From NCBI GenBank assembly GCA_022749755.1, contig CM040447.1, forward strand, positions 3,308,545 to 3,372,544: DNA of 64,000 nucleotides, written 5' to 3'. The DNA is from Azadirachta indica. Taxonomy: Eukaryota > Streptophyta > Magnoliopsida > Sapindales > Meliaceae. Positions 40,700-52,999 of this stretch are shown here, one piece after another (within the stretch, counting starts at the first letter, position 1; every line of letters begins with the position of its first letter). A program made the translations under genes and the position numbers. The notes below the pieces were generated by a model. The model saw only the letters and a list, made by a program, of their open reading frames with translations, searched no databases and had not been told where the DNA came from.

Positions 40700-43330
40700 C
40701 ATTGTCAAAACCCCCTTCTTCCTTCTAACAATGGGTGTCGAGTGCTAGAGGTTCATAGCCAAATACCTTATAATTTAGGTTAAAGTTATAGTTAGAATCA
40801 AGACCTTTTAGTACCATGTAGGTCAAGTTGATCACTTCCCTGATCCTGATATCTTTATTAGAGTTTAGCTTCGCCTCGACATTTTCAACATCCTTATTGG
40901 CTTTCTTTGCTCGTTCTTCAACGACTTTAACTTGTTGTTCCAATTACTTGATCTTATACTCAAGCTTTAGTTGGTTTATGAATAGTTCAAATATCTTAAC
41001 CTTGAGATTCTCTGCTTCTTGACTCGACTTTTCCTCTCCTTTATAATTTTAACTTCAACTGCTTGTTAATTCAATATGCGCTTACTAAGGTCTCCAGCCA
41101 AAGAATCTCTCTCTTTCCTCAGCAGCACAACTATCTCATCGGTGGATGCAACAGCAGCAAAGCTCTTCTTGATCTTTTCTTGATGGAGGGTGAACAAATG
41201 CTCGACCTGAAAGTATACCAAAGAGAAGGGAAAGGAGCTATTCATAGTTGAATAAAAATAAAAGAATGACATTCCAAAAGCCAAGCATCAAATATTCACC
41301 TAACAATGGCCTAATGAGCCATTTTGTGGTAGTCATATTATTCAAAGAAGAAGTAAATGATGGAAGGAAACCTTGTTGGCCTGGGGAAGGTCCGAGATAA
41401 CCAATTCTTCCCATTCTATAATTGCGAGCAGAGAAGTTTTGCTTGTCTTAGATTAGATTATACAGGTTTCATACTTAGGGTTTCCTTCTTCTTTAATTTT
41501 CTCAAAGACTCGTTTCCCTTTTTCTTTATGGGCTATATGCTTTACTCTAGTTTTCCTTTGTTGGCTCTGTTCTGGAGATGGAGATTTCAAGTCTACCTTT
41601 CCTGTAGCCAAGTCTTTTAATGCAAGTGCATCTTTTTTAGTCTTGGTAGGATGTCCTATCTTCTGGTGGGGGTAAAAGCACATTCTTTTTTCTTTTTTTG
41701 ACCTAACTTCAACGCCAAATTCCTCAATTTCTTAAAGGCATTAGTGACGGGTGTTCGAGGCATTGTTATCTTTGCAAAAATAAATGTGCAAATCAAAGTC
41801 TAAGGGAGTAAATATAGAACCAAGAAAAAGAGAAGAATGAAACCCACCTTTTCCTACTCTAGCTTCACGTTTAACAACTCTCGGTTTTGCTTGAGTATGA
41901 TGTTCCTAACTAAGCCAAACCCTACAAACTTTTCTTTAGAGAGCAAAGCTAGATGATTTTTGGCAAGGTAAACCCTTACGTCAATTCTATCTAAGAAAGA
42001 TCAGGAGAGCTTGGGTTTTCCTTTCCAAGAATTTATTATACCGAGAATGACATGAGGGTTAGACCGATATCGAGGTAAAAGAAGATAAAAAGGGTCAAAG
42101 GGGAAAACTAACTTGCTTTAACGGCAAAGGCATTTGGGATTTCTTCTTCTAAACCTCAAGGTTATAAATATTGACCATAATTTCCCTTGCTATAAACCAT
42201 TTCTTTTTCCACCCTTTGTTACACGTGGGGTTATTGCTCATTAGTTTAACAGTTCCAGGTTGGGCCTAGAGGTAAAAGAAGCTAGAATTCAGCTTCTAAC
42301 TTTTTTTATTACGTACATGTATTGAATTTCTTCAAGAGTAGGTATGGCTCTATTTACAAGGAGCAATTTCAAATTGGTGGAAAAGGACCAGCAAAGTACC
42401 CCTAAATAGGTAGTTTGAGGCCCAGACGAAATAGTTTCTCATGAAAAACTATTTCGTCGTCTCTCAATCAGCTCAAAAAGTCCCTAGGTCCTAGAATACT
42501 AAGGTGAACATCGTAAGGAATTTCATAAAGCTTTCAATAAGCTATCGAGTTAGAAGTACTTATGGTAAAGATTAAATAATTAGCTTTCTAGATATCAGTT
42601 TCTCTATTTTAGTCAAGAGTTTGGTCCTCATCATCAAAACTCCCTACGCCATCAGCATTAAAGTCTCTTTCTTCACCTCTCTCTTCTTCACTATTACCTT
42701 TAAAATCCTCTTTGCCTACATCATTCTTTTCGTTCTCACTATCTTCATTCTCCTTATCCTCATCACTATTTTCATCATACTTGTTATCACTCTCTTCATT
42801 TTTACATTATTCTCCCTAACTTCATTATCCTCCTTCTCTTCGTTGTGATTTCCCTTAGCCCTATTGCCACTTACCTCTGAATCTAAGTTTTTACCTTTAT
42901 TATCATCACTATTTTAGTTTCTCACTTCATAGGTTCCTAAATTTCTTTCTGAACTATGAATTTGAGAAGAGTCAACTTTTGGAATAGAGCTCAGAGAGGC
43001 GGAGTCAAGTAAATCTTAGGAAATCTTAGGAAATCTTATCTAAGAAAGTAGGTAAGCCTATGAGTGTCCCCCGATTTCCACTATTTGATCAATTGGACTT
43101 CATCTTTCTTGCATAGAAGAGGAGGAATCATCATGTATCACTATTGGTTTGGGATTTTCAATTTGAGGATAAATCGTGGCAAGAGTAATTGCAGCTATAC
43201 AAATTGATACACCAGGGGTACTTAGAAACCTAAATTCGGCTTTAAAGGGAATACGAAACCAATTATCATAATCTATGTTGTTTGAGCTAGAGGAATTGGA
43301 GGAGGGATTTTCTGGATTGAAATCTGACAA
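40700..43330 (-). pseudogene. Antisense accessory ORF of the gypsy element (Transposase_28-like), degenerate
   Basis: Minus-strand coding remains that run against the integrase upstream. From N to C: 43330-43100 open (MSDFNPENPSSNSSSSNNID, then IPFKAEFRF and KPIVIHDDSSSS); 42840-42600 an acidic tract (SDEDKENEDSENEKND type); 42480-42000 a body with GVLCW...FSTNLK...IPTLEEI and KGGKR/KGWKKKWF, the landmark of the 'putative gypsy type transposon' family; 41683-41453 basic; 41284-41066 and 40943-40725 Lys/Glu coiled coils (VEERAKKANKDVENVEAKL). Numerous stops. Maize Grande and related Tat elements carry an antisense gene here. The function of this protein family is not established. Confidence 0.6.
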
Positions 43331-44899
43331 GTTAATTCGAGAACTCCTAGTGCTATCAAATCTCGCGATTAAATCTAACTCAATGTAAAAGAAGCCTAAG
43401 TTATTATGATGAAGACAAAGCCTAGAAAAGCACTAGGTCAAAATAAAAAAACTTCGGTTCAACTGGAGTTATATCTAAGTTGAATCAACTAAGGTTTTAG
43501 TTCATATCAAGTCTTTTCTCAAATCCTTGTTATGTTCGTAGTTAGAACATTCTAGTTCTTTTAGGGCAATCACATAGGTAATATAGTATTTTTAAATGCC
43601 CAAATAGTATAACAAAATATCGGAAACACATTCAAAAGTCCCAAAACATATAACATCAAACACTTCTATACACTAGAAGATATCCAAGCAAGTTTACAGT
43701 TACATTTTGTACTTATACAATAACTGAATACAGGTAATCGAGTAGCGTATACACAAAATTGCAAAACATGTATAAATCATGGTAGTTCACAACCCGTAAT
43801 ACATTTAGAAAAAGAAAAATAACACACTCGCAACCTACATGCATTCGAAAGGGAGAAGAGTGTAGAGAACTTATGGTTTAAACTTCAATTTGCCAAAGAT
43901 AAAGAGTTGTTCCACTTGGTAAAACTGAAAGTTGTCGTAGTGAATGATGTTGGTAAGGGTTGATATGTTCGTCGAGAAGTTTGAGTAACAAAAAAGTCGT
44001 GAGATTTTAACTTGGTACATTTTTGCAAAATTCAAAAAATGAAAGAGAAAATTGCAAATTTATATCCATGCATAATAAAGAAATCTCAGCCATTGAAAAT
44101 AAAGTGCTTGGATTAAGACACGTCAGCTATTTTGATGGTACAAGTGGTAAATTTGAAATGAGACATGCTAGATCAAACGCAGAAGCACATGCTAGATTAA
44201 TGTTGTGTTTTCTCCTAGCTATTTATTATCTCGTTTTGCTATTTTGTAACAAAAATAGCAACTTGTTGTTTTTGGTTATTGTTTCTACTGTATGCTACCA
44301 TTTTTATTGCATACTACTCATTTTTCTTTTGTTTGTTTTTGCCACACAGCATTTGGCTTGCTCTTATAATCCTTATTCCCATCTATTCAATAAAATTATA
44401 TATTATAGCCAAAAAAAAGAAAAAAAAATTAGCTTTGAAACTTGAAGTTTAGTCCCATGCAATTAAATTTTTTTTATTCTCATGCTCTTTTTTTATTTTA
44501 TAATTGTAATGTATGTAGGCAATACAAAAAAAGAATTAAAAATATAAAATTATTTAAAAATTCTTATTGGCAATAATAAATATTTTTGTTTTCCTCTCTT
44601 ATCTCAATTATAATTTTTATATTTTGGGCAAACTTCCAATCCTCATTGTCATTAATTCCTGTCTAGTTCTTAATTATCTTTTATTGTTGGCATTTTATTC
44701 ATCTTAGTTTCTCTAACTATTTATACATTTAATTTTGTATTTAATATATTTATAATGTTTGAATAAAGATATCGTGTTAATCAAAGTTTGGCATTCAAAC
44801 TTCTAATTTTCATTATTCAAATATTAATTTTTTCATGTTAGTGTAAGTAACATTATTACATAAATTTATAATTGTATTTCTACTTTTTTGTTGTTGTTA
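43331..44899. other. Possible 3' LTR or flank of the gypsy element; no gene
   Basis: The open frame at 44023-44445 has no family signal. 44080-44400 looks like an LTR 3' half: a CACGTCAGC phrase at 44121, a T-rich tract, then AATAAA at 44390. No second copy upstream of the integrase was found, so this is not proven. Confidence 0.3.
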
Positions 44900-47590
44900 C
44901 CTTAGCATTATTCTACTGCTATTTTTTATTTACGTTATTGTTTATATTTTTGTGATGAATGTGTAAAAATATTAAGTTGATGGTTAGTAAATTATATAGA
45001 TGAAAAACATCAGGAAAAACAAGTTGATCCAGACCCTACAAGCAATGATAATGATGATAAGAAGAATGACTTAAAGAAGACTAATGCTGAGATTAAGAAG
45101 AATTCAACATTCAAGAAGACACAACCTTTTATCGAGTTCTTGTAAGTTTTGTCATATTCACTTAATTTAAGTTTGTTGATACGAACTCACACAACTCATA
45201 TGTATATAGGGTTGTACAAGTAGTATATTAGTAAGAAAGGATTGTCGTACTTATAAGGACTAAGTTTTCAAATTTTTTTAATTAAATACTGCGATTATAT
45301 TATATCAACTTTATCTAGACAATCTAGGTTTAGGAAATAAGATTAATAAAAATAATAACTAAATTTTGCTAATGTGAAAACAAGAAAAATGAATAAGAAA
45401 CAAGGTTATTAGTGTAACAGTGTGAATATGATATGAAAATAATCTTAGGGCCTTGATTTCACCTAGTTGTTGAAATAATTATTCTAATCTGGACTTGTTA
45501 ATACTTTCTGTTTCAATTCATTAATAACTAGTGCTAATTTAACCTAGTTACCTCTTCCGAGTGTTGAACCAGGTCTTATGCCTAATTAATCTAGTCAACA
45601 TCCCTATCTAAGTTAATCAAATGCTCTTTTAGTTTTACAAAAGTCATTAACAACCAATGTATTGATTACCTTCTAGTCTCTCAAGTTCTTAGGTGTTAAT
45701 TTGATTACAAAAGTCATTGATAATCAATCAATTAATTCGTTTTCCAACAAATTAAAAACATTAAGTACAAAAAAAAATATAAATGAAATGAAATATAATT
45801 GTATTAACAATTCCAAATCACTCAAAACATAAATCAACTAGGTTATATCAAGACCCTAGAATAAAAACTTTAGATTAGCATATCAATATTTACTATCAAC
45901 ATTTTCTTGAAATTCAAAATTCAACAAAATATAACAAAACAAATGGAATTCAAGATAAGTAGAGAGTTAAAGAGATAGAACTAAAATGTTTAAGATTTCA
46001 ATTCTTCAATTCTTCAAGTGATTTCCCAATCTCCTCCAAGAAGCTTGAAGATTTCTTCCTCTCTTTCTAGAAACTATCTTTTTTCTCTTTAAAATTACCT
46101 ATTTCTCCTTTTGGTTATAGTGGCTTTCCTTCTCCTAAATGATAAAAACCTAGGATACTACTAAATCTAATAAAACATCCCTTATCCAATGGTCAAAATT
46201 GGGCCAAAACATAATATAAAGTCACTTTGACGCCCGCGTCACGAGCATGTGCTAAGGCTTATTACGTGTGCGCCACAAACAGGGCCAAATTTTAGACTAA
46301 GTGTAGTAGCTAGGGCATGCGCACCCTAGGATGTGGCACACGCACCACTTTTTCTATCCAACAGGGGCGAATGCTAGGATGTAGCATGCGCCTACTATGC
46401 TTTCTACTTTCTAACTTTGAAATGTTTGGATATTGGTCCATATTTTCTTGCAGTTTAGTCCCCATTTTTTATAACTTCCCCTTTTTGACCTCAATTTCGT
46501 GTCATTTTGTGATTTTTTACCTTTCTACACAAAAGCCTAAAATTTTATCAAAACGATACGAGAGCTTAAAGATTTGCGCGCATATTTAAGTTTATAAATA
46601 TAAAATAAGTGAGCAAACTACTTACTTATCATATGCGTAGTCTTATATATTTTAAATGTGATTTTGAAAAATAAAATATAATGTAAATGTACTAACTTTC
46701 CTTCATGTGCTACAAAATGTAGTAAGAAGGAAGTGAAATTGTTGCAAGGAAAAGGGAGAAAAGTGGACATAAAGGTAAGCACCTTTTTTCTAAAAGTATA
46801 TTCTTTTATATTAAATTTTATTTAAAACATTCAATTTAGTGTTTAATTTTGTTTTATGCTAATAAAAAAAATTTAGGGTTATGTTTCAATGCCATGACTA
46901 AAGAGAAAAAGGATAAATAAATATAGCAATGTTAATATTGAAAATAACAATGAAAAAGAATATAGTGGAGAAAGAAAGCAAGACATTACAACAAGATGTG
47001 CTCCGAATCGTTTTTAAACACTGGTGGCTAGATTGATAGATGTGGAAAAAGCTGTTAAAGAGTTAGGATTTTGAAGTCTCCTGAACATAAAATGCGACCG
47101 AACAAGATGAGATTTGTGTGCCTGGCTAGTTGAAATGTTGGATCCATTTACTTCTAGTAGTAGTTTACATAGATATAGAATCAATATTTCCCCTCGTGAT
47201 TTTGAGTATATTATAGCGATTTAAGATAGTGAAGTATATAAAGATGCTATAAAGGACTCTGACCCACAGCCTACTGTACGGCCTAGTAACAAGTCAACTT
47301 GTATAACTTATTGTAATGATAATTCAATTCAAGAAAATTGGCATGATGATGAGAAAAAGAAAGTTTGGATACAAGGGCCTCAATGGCATGATGAATCTTT
47401 AAATGTGAGGTTTGAAGAATAATGGAGAGTCGCACCATGAATATAGTATCACAATAGTTTTGGAAAATATATTCTGAGTGTAATCCTTTTTTATTCCTTT
47501 TGTATTGTATATAATCATCATCTTTGTACTTTATAAAGCAAGCATTCATAAATAAAATTGTAGAATATCATTTTGCTCTTTTTGTGTTGT
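44900..47590 (+). pseudogene. Decayed transposon ORF, N-terminal part (Ulp1-bearing type suspected)
   Basis: Scattered plus-strand coding fragments: 45003-45150 Asn/Asp/Lys-rich (PTSNDNDDKKNDLKKTNAEI, then KKTQPFIEFL); 46720-46790; and 47025-47300, where VEMLDPFTSSSSLHRYRINI is followed by SPRDFEYI. The last resembles the 'WLVENFDP...ISPRDFEYIMGI' block of plant transposon proteins that end in a Ulp1 protease. Between them, 45150-46650 is noncoding; 46230-46400 is locally GC-rich with GCATGCGCAC / GCACACGCACC phrases. Confidence 0.35.
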
Positions 47591-47594
47591 TCAA

Positions 47595-49330
47595 CTTTGT
47601 ATCAGAGCATAGCTATGACCAACAATATCACGACCAACTCCTCAGCCAGCTTATCATAAACCTCCACTTGAAACCAAATCACTAGTCAAGCAAATAACTC
47701 AAGCACAAGCACCTTCACCTTCACAGCCCCCATCAAACTTAGCAGTAACAATTTTCTACTATAGAAATCACAAGTACTGCCAAGTATTTGGGCTAACGAT
47801 TTATAAGGCTTTGTTAGTGGAGAAAAATAATGCCCAATAAGAACTAGTACACCTGTTATAAGCAACATACCATCATTATAGAAAACCCAAAGTACCTGAT
47901 ATGGAAGAAACATGATTAACTCTTAATAAGTTGGCTGCATTCCTTGATGAATGAAAGTATTTTAAGCTCAGTCATAAACTATAACATCTCTTTTAAGTTG
48001 TTGTAAGCCTTGAAAAGGCTTTTCTCTTTTAATCCTATGCTAGAATATTACAACTTCGGATGTAAATTCAAACCACCAAGAAAGGCTCTTTTTCAATCAA
48101 TGAGTACTTTTTAAAAATGAAAACTATCTCAGACAACTTAAAAGCTGCTAGAAATCCAGTGTTAGATAAAGACTTGACACTTTATCTCTTAGCTGGACTT
48201 AGGGTTGAATATGATCTTGTTATGGTCAATCTCACCTAAAGAAGTGAGAGACTTTCTTTGCAAGAGGCTTATGCTTTCCTTCTTAACAATGAAAGTAGGC
48301 TTGAACAACATAACTCAATTAAGCCTCAACCTACATTCTCAACTCACATAACCTAGTCCAATAATCGAAAGAAAAACATGAATAATGTGACAAAAATCAG
48401 CAAATCAATCAAGCAAGAGTAAATTTTTTAAGAAGAGGAAGAGGAAGAAACTTAGGAGGTAGAGGTAACAAACCCATTTATCAAGTTTGCAACAAAGTAA
48501 GACACATAATCGCAATAGACTTTCACAGATACAATATAGATTTCAATCCATATGGTGCTACTATGCCTGAATCAAGTGCTACATACCTAGCCGCTGCAAA
48601 ATATAGAGTTGATCCAGCTTGGTATCTGGATAGTAGGGCAACCAAAAATTGCACAAATAATCTCCATCTTGGAGTTAAATACAAAGGAAATGAGCAACTG
48701 TTTGTAGGTAACAATCAAAATCTTTTTATTTCTCACATTGGTTACACTAGACTACCAACCTTACATACATAAAACACATTCACCTAGAACATATTCTTTA
48801 TGTACCAGAAATCACAAAGAACTTAATTAGCATCTTAAAGTTGTTAAAGGACTAGATTATAAATAAAAATACTACTATAAAGAACAACAACGCCAGTATC
48901 ATATCAGCTACAATGCCGACTGAACTCTTCAATTTCAATTTCCAATTCAAGTCCCTGAGACTTAGCATTCAATTTATGCAAATTAGAGTCTAATCTAGTG
49001 TCATTATTATCCCATTCTTTGAACCTTTTAAAAACAATTAATTAGGAAATTTTTCTGCAGTTAGTCAATAAAGAAGAAGTCAATACCTCTAAAGACATTA
49101 GTGATCTAAACTCTTGGCATCAAAGGCTAGGACATTCAAATGTGGTACTCTTGGAAAAGGTTCTGTTATATTGTAAGTTTGTTAAATTTAATAAAAATCT
49201 TTACCTTCATTTTGCAATGCATGTCAATATAGGAAAGCACATAGAATCTTATTCAAAGGAATTGAAACCAAAAAGCAAATCACCTTTTGAAATCATCCAC
49301 ATAGATTTGTGGATGATCTGATGAGATTCA
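47595..49330 (+). pseudogene. Ty1/copia gag-protease fragment
   Basis: Stop-interrupted copia polyprotein, 5' part only. 47980-48350 is the gag (UBN2-type) domain (LKRLFSFNPMLEYYNFG, then NLKAARNPVLDKDLTLYLLA and AYAFLLNNESRLEQHN in shifting frames). 48475-48530 is a damaged CCHC knuckle (QVCNKVRHIIAIDFHRYN). 48563-48772 holds the protease-site region, DSRAT in place of the catalytic DSGAT, then GVKYKGNEQLFVGNNQN. 49100-49330 is the GAG-pre-integrase domain (SWHQRLGHSNVVLLEK, CNACQYRKAHR) breaking off at the first residues of the integrase (IIHIDLW). No reverse transcriptase and no LTRs were found. Truncated and dead. Confidence 0.7.
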
Positions 49331-49994
49331 CCTAAATATATCCATTAGCCATCAAATCAAAAAACTCAACAACCTTTATACTCTTGAAAACCTATATCGA
49401 TAGGCTTTTAGATTAAAAAAATCAATATACTATGAAGTAATATAGGTGGAGAATTTATAACTTTTAAAACTATATAAGACAAAAGGGTATGACTCACAAA
49501 TTTTCTTGCCTCCATATTGGCCATCAAAACATAAGGTAGAAAGAAAGCATAGGCAAGTAATTGAAACTCGGTTGACTTTATATTGACTGAAATATAAAAT
49601 ATAAAACTTTTCTAATTATTTATTAAATAAAATAAATTCAATTGCAATTAACCAAATAAAAGCAAAAAAACTTTGCAGGAAATAGGAACGGGTCAGGGAA
49701 AGAAGCCCATCCCTTTCCCCGGCCGCATTTTAAAATAGGGATGAGATTTCATCTCTATTCCCAGCACAGTCCCCATTTGAGCCCCTATCCCTGAGGAGAA
49801 AATTGTCAACTCTATTACTAACAGTTCAAAAGGTTGCTATTGGAATGCTATTATCCCTTAAATCAAAAACTATGTAATGCCTCATTATTTAAGTTTATTG
49901 AAACACACATGTACATAAAACCAAGAAAGTTAGGTAGCTTAGTGTTTTGATAGTCTCATTAACGGCATAAAAAAAATTTAGGGACGGAAAATAA
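49331..49994. other. Spacer between nested elements
   Basis: No coding signal. 49680-49810 is less AT-rich (CCCATCCCTTTCCCCGGCCGC). The left target-site copy of the LTR element follows at 49995. Confidence 0.4.
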
Positions 49995-49999
49995 CAATA
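49995..49999. repeat. Target site duplication (left), CAATA
   Basis: CAATA directly before the left LTR; identical to 56037-56041 after the right LTR. Confidence 0.8.
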
Positions 50000-51256
50000 T
50001 AAAATACCACTAAGGCAACCCAAGAGGAAAAGTGAATTGGGTTTCTAATAGAAAACTAAAAAAAATTCGATTTTAAACTCAAGTTACTACAATTTCTACA
50101 AAAAATAAATAGAGGAGTTTAAGGATAGAGAAATGAACATAAGAATTATAGTGCTTTGGCAACAACTCGCCTACATCCACTCCTTCTAACTCCACTAGAA
50201 ATATTAACTAATCACAAGTCTTGATTCCGCAAGACTTAACAATTACAAACAAGGGATTATGGTATCCTTCAACCTTTACAAATGTTTACTCACCCCAAAC
50301 ACTCAACTACCTAAAATTTATGACATCCTACAACCCTTATAATATTTGACTCACTCCAAACACTCACAAAACCACTCAAGCAAGTGAAAGACCCATTTCT
50401 TTCACGTTCAACAACAAAATCGTACAAGGCTAAGAAAAAACAACTTACAAATTTGATCTCCATAAATATGAATGATGAAAATGAATGTACTTGGAGATTG
50501 TAATGTATGTTGCACAAATTTAAGCTCAAGAATGTGTTATTTGATGTTGTAATCATTTTTGTTTATCAAAACAATGTTCCAACAAATTCTAAAAAAGGTA
50601 TTAAGTCTCCAATTTATAATAGACTCAAAAACTAGTCATTAATATCGTTAGGAACTTGTAAATTCAAATTTTCATACGTTTTAGCCAACCAAAGAGGTCA
50701 ATTTAGTCGACTAAGGGATTAGAAACCTTCCAATAAAAACCCAGAAGATTGATTGATCAGTCTAGAAGGATAGGTTGATCAATCCGTTTGATTCGATTGA
50801 CCAAGGGGTTGAATTCTGTTAACCGATCCAAGAGAACAATCTATATTCACCAAGTAATTTGATTCAGTCGACCGACCCACTGGTTCGGTTGAACCGATTT
50901 GATTGGGTTTATAAATAGTAACTCGATTTTTTAAAACTTTGAAAAGTTTGTATTTTCATCAATTTTCAAAGTTTCAAAATCTTGTATTTTGGTCCCTATT
51001 CCGAGTTTCAAAAACTTGTATTTTGATCGGATTTTTAAAATTAATGATATGCACAAAACATCTTAAGTTTTCAATCACTACATAACACAATTACAAAATA
51101 CAAGCCTATACATATAAAATATACAATAAAATACTATCTTTTATGCTCATGTCTTGACTTTGTGTATTGAGTTTGAATCGTCCTTTTTCATTTCTATGAT
51201 TGGACAGCGCATTTTATTATCATCAAAATTAGAGTTGTGTGACACTAAGATCAACA
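50000..51256 (-). repeat. 3' LTR of the gag-only element
   Basis: 1257 bp, aligned along its length with 54782-56036. It shares ACTAATCACAAGTCTTGATT, TAAGCTCAAG and ATTTTATTATCATCAAAATT. On the plus strand it begins TAAAATACC and ends GATCAACA. Confidence 0.9.
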
Positions 51257-51271
51257 ATCTCTCCCTTTTTT
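51257..51271 (-). other. Polypurine tract
   Basis: AAAAAAGGGAGAGAT on the minus strand, directly before the TGTTGA start of the 3' LTR, where the plus-strand primer of reverse transcription is expected. Confidence 0.75.
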
Positions 51272-52990
51272 ATGATGACAAAACCATTGATCCGTATAGA
51301 GGTTTTCTTGATGATGATGAAATCCGCTTCCTTACAAAACCTGCCTCTACCAAAAAATACTACAAGCACAAGTACAAAAAGAGAAACTCTATATTTTGCT
51401 CATTCCAACTTTACCATAATTCCAATCAAAATATCCATATACTCCACAAATTTAAGCTCAAATAACATAAAATTTAACATAAGGGGTCTTCTTCAAGATA
51501 AATATTTAAACACATAATTTCTCCTCCTTTGGCATCATCAAAAACAAATAATGCTATATGGAAAAAAAATTAATGCGCCAATAACCATGCTATTAAAAAG
51601 AAATTCATATAATCCATGAAGCATGAAAAATAAGTACATTTATAAAGCATAAAAAGCATGCAGCAAAATCAACATTTTCTCCTCCTTTGGCATCATCAAA
51701 AACACAAAAGGCAGGATAGGCTTCTAATGTCTATATCATCATAATTAGTTCACAAGCATGCCAAAGAAGTGTCAAGGCAAAGCAAAGAAGTTTAATTGAT
51801 TGTAGCAACTCCAAACAAGACATTTAAATTCAAGCATATGGGAATCAGTCATAGAGTAATCAATTAAACTCCTCCCCTTTTGTATATCAAAAGTGTGCAT
51901 TATTAACAAGTTCAAATCAATCCAAGTTATGCACAGATCAAAATGCACATGTCATGTCACGTTAATGCAATTCAAAAGGATAAATCAATTACTTCGCACA
52001 AGACATGCATATTCCCGTTCCACATTATAATAGACCCAAACAAAATTTTCAAGACAATTCAAGTAAATCAAAATGAATGCTAGAATGACATTTCTCTAGA
52101 TTTAAACCTTTGATGGTCTAGGTTCATAAGCTTGCTTCTATTGGTTTTCCAATAATTCATCCTCTTTTAAAGCTTTTCTTTTGATTTCCTTGATGGACTT
52201 CTGATATGGGGGAAGAAAGTATTAAATATTTGGTCAACCAACTTGAGAAATTCGGTAGACCAAATCCTATTGACTTGGTTCATCTTGGCTGCCCTATTTC
52301 TGAACAATTTTCTCAATAGTCTTCTTTCTATAGACATATCCAAATCAAGTACCATAAAGTTCTATGAACTCTGACATATATGTCTTTAGATTTATATGTA
52401 ATTTGTTTATTTCACTTGGCATATTCAACCTAGAAAAAATAAGACATCTAGCCTAAAATATCTTTTGGATAATTGTGACCTATGTGGTGTAATTCTTACA
52501 TATCTACTTATAACAATGTCTAAATTAGATTTTGTGAAATTTTACAAAAAATAGACTTCTTTAGCTTTCCAATAGTTTATTATGTGTCCCATGTAATAGT
52601 ATTAATCAGTTCGAGAATTGCTTTCAAGTTGGCTCCCAGTTTTTCAAAATATAAAAGCAGCCCTTTTCACTTGCTAGTCCTAAACTATTCATTTTCAATT
52701 CTAAATAATTAATATTTGGCTTAAATGAAATTGAAATATTAAAATTAGAAAATGATCAAATTTCATTTCATAACCATTATGACATAATGAATGAATGCAT
52801 GAATTAAATAGAAATCTAGTGCATGTTAAGCAACTCAAACAAGCATCAAGCATATATCAAGGCATAAATTGAAATAAGGAATGTTTTCCCTAAATTTGCC
52901 AATGGAATGTATATTTCAAACAAGATATGCTTGCAAACTTAAACCATGACATGTTCATTGAAAATTTGAACGAAGAAGCATGCATAAAAC
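51272..52990 (-). other. Noncoding interior of the LTR element
   Basis: No domain was recognised. The phrase CTCCTTTGGCATCATCAAAA occurs twice (about 51522 and 51682). The small frame at 52167-52355 on the minus strand is basic and unassigned. This is where pol would lie in an autonomous relative. Confidence 0.5.
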
Positions 52991-52999
52991 AATGAAAAG

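Noticed and set aside
42621..42848. Plus-strand open frame rich in Ile/Leu/Phe, resembling a membrane protein
   Set aside because: Mirror image of the acidic Asp/Glu tract of the antisense transposon ORF on the minus strand.
44023..44445. Plus-strand open frame of 140 codons
   Set aside because: Second half is low-complexity hydrophobic sequence from a T-rich tract; no family signal. More likely LTR-type noncoding sequence with a poly(A) signal.
51154..51517. Two overlapping plus-strand frames of about 100 codons
   Set aside because: They cross the LTR boundary and polypurine tract of the minus-strand LTR element; coding use is very unlikely.
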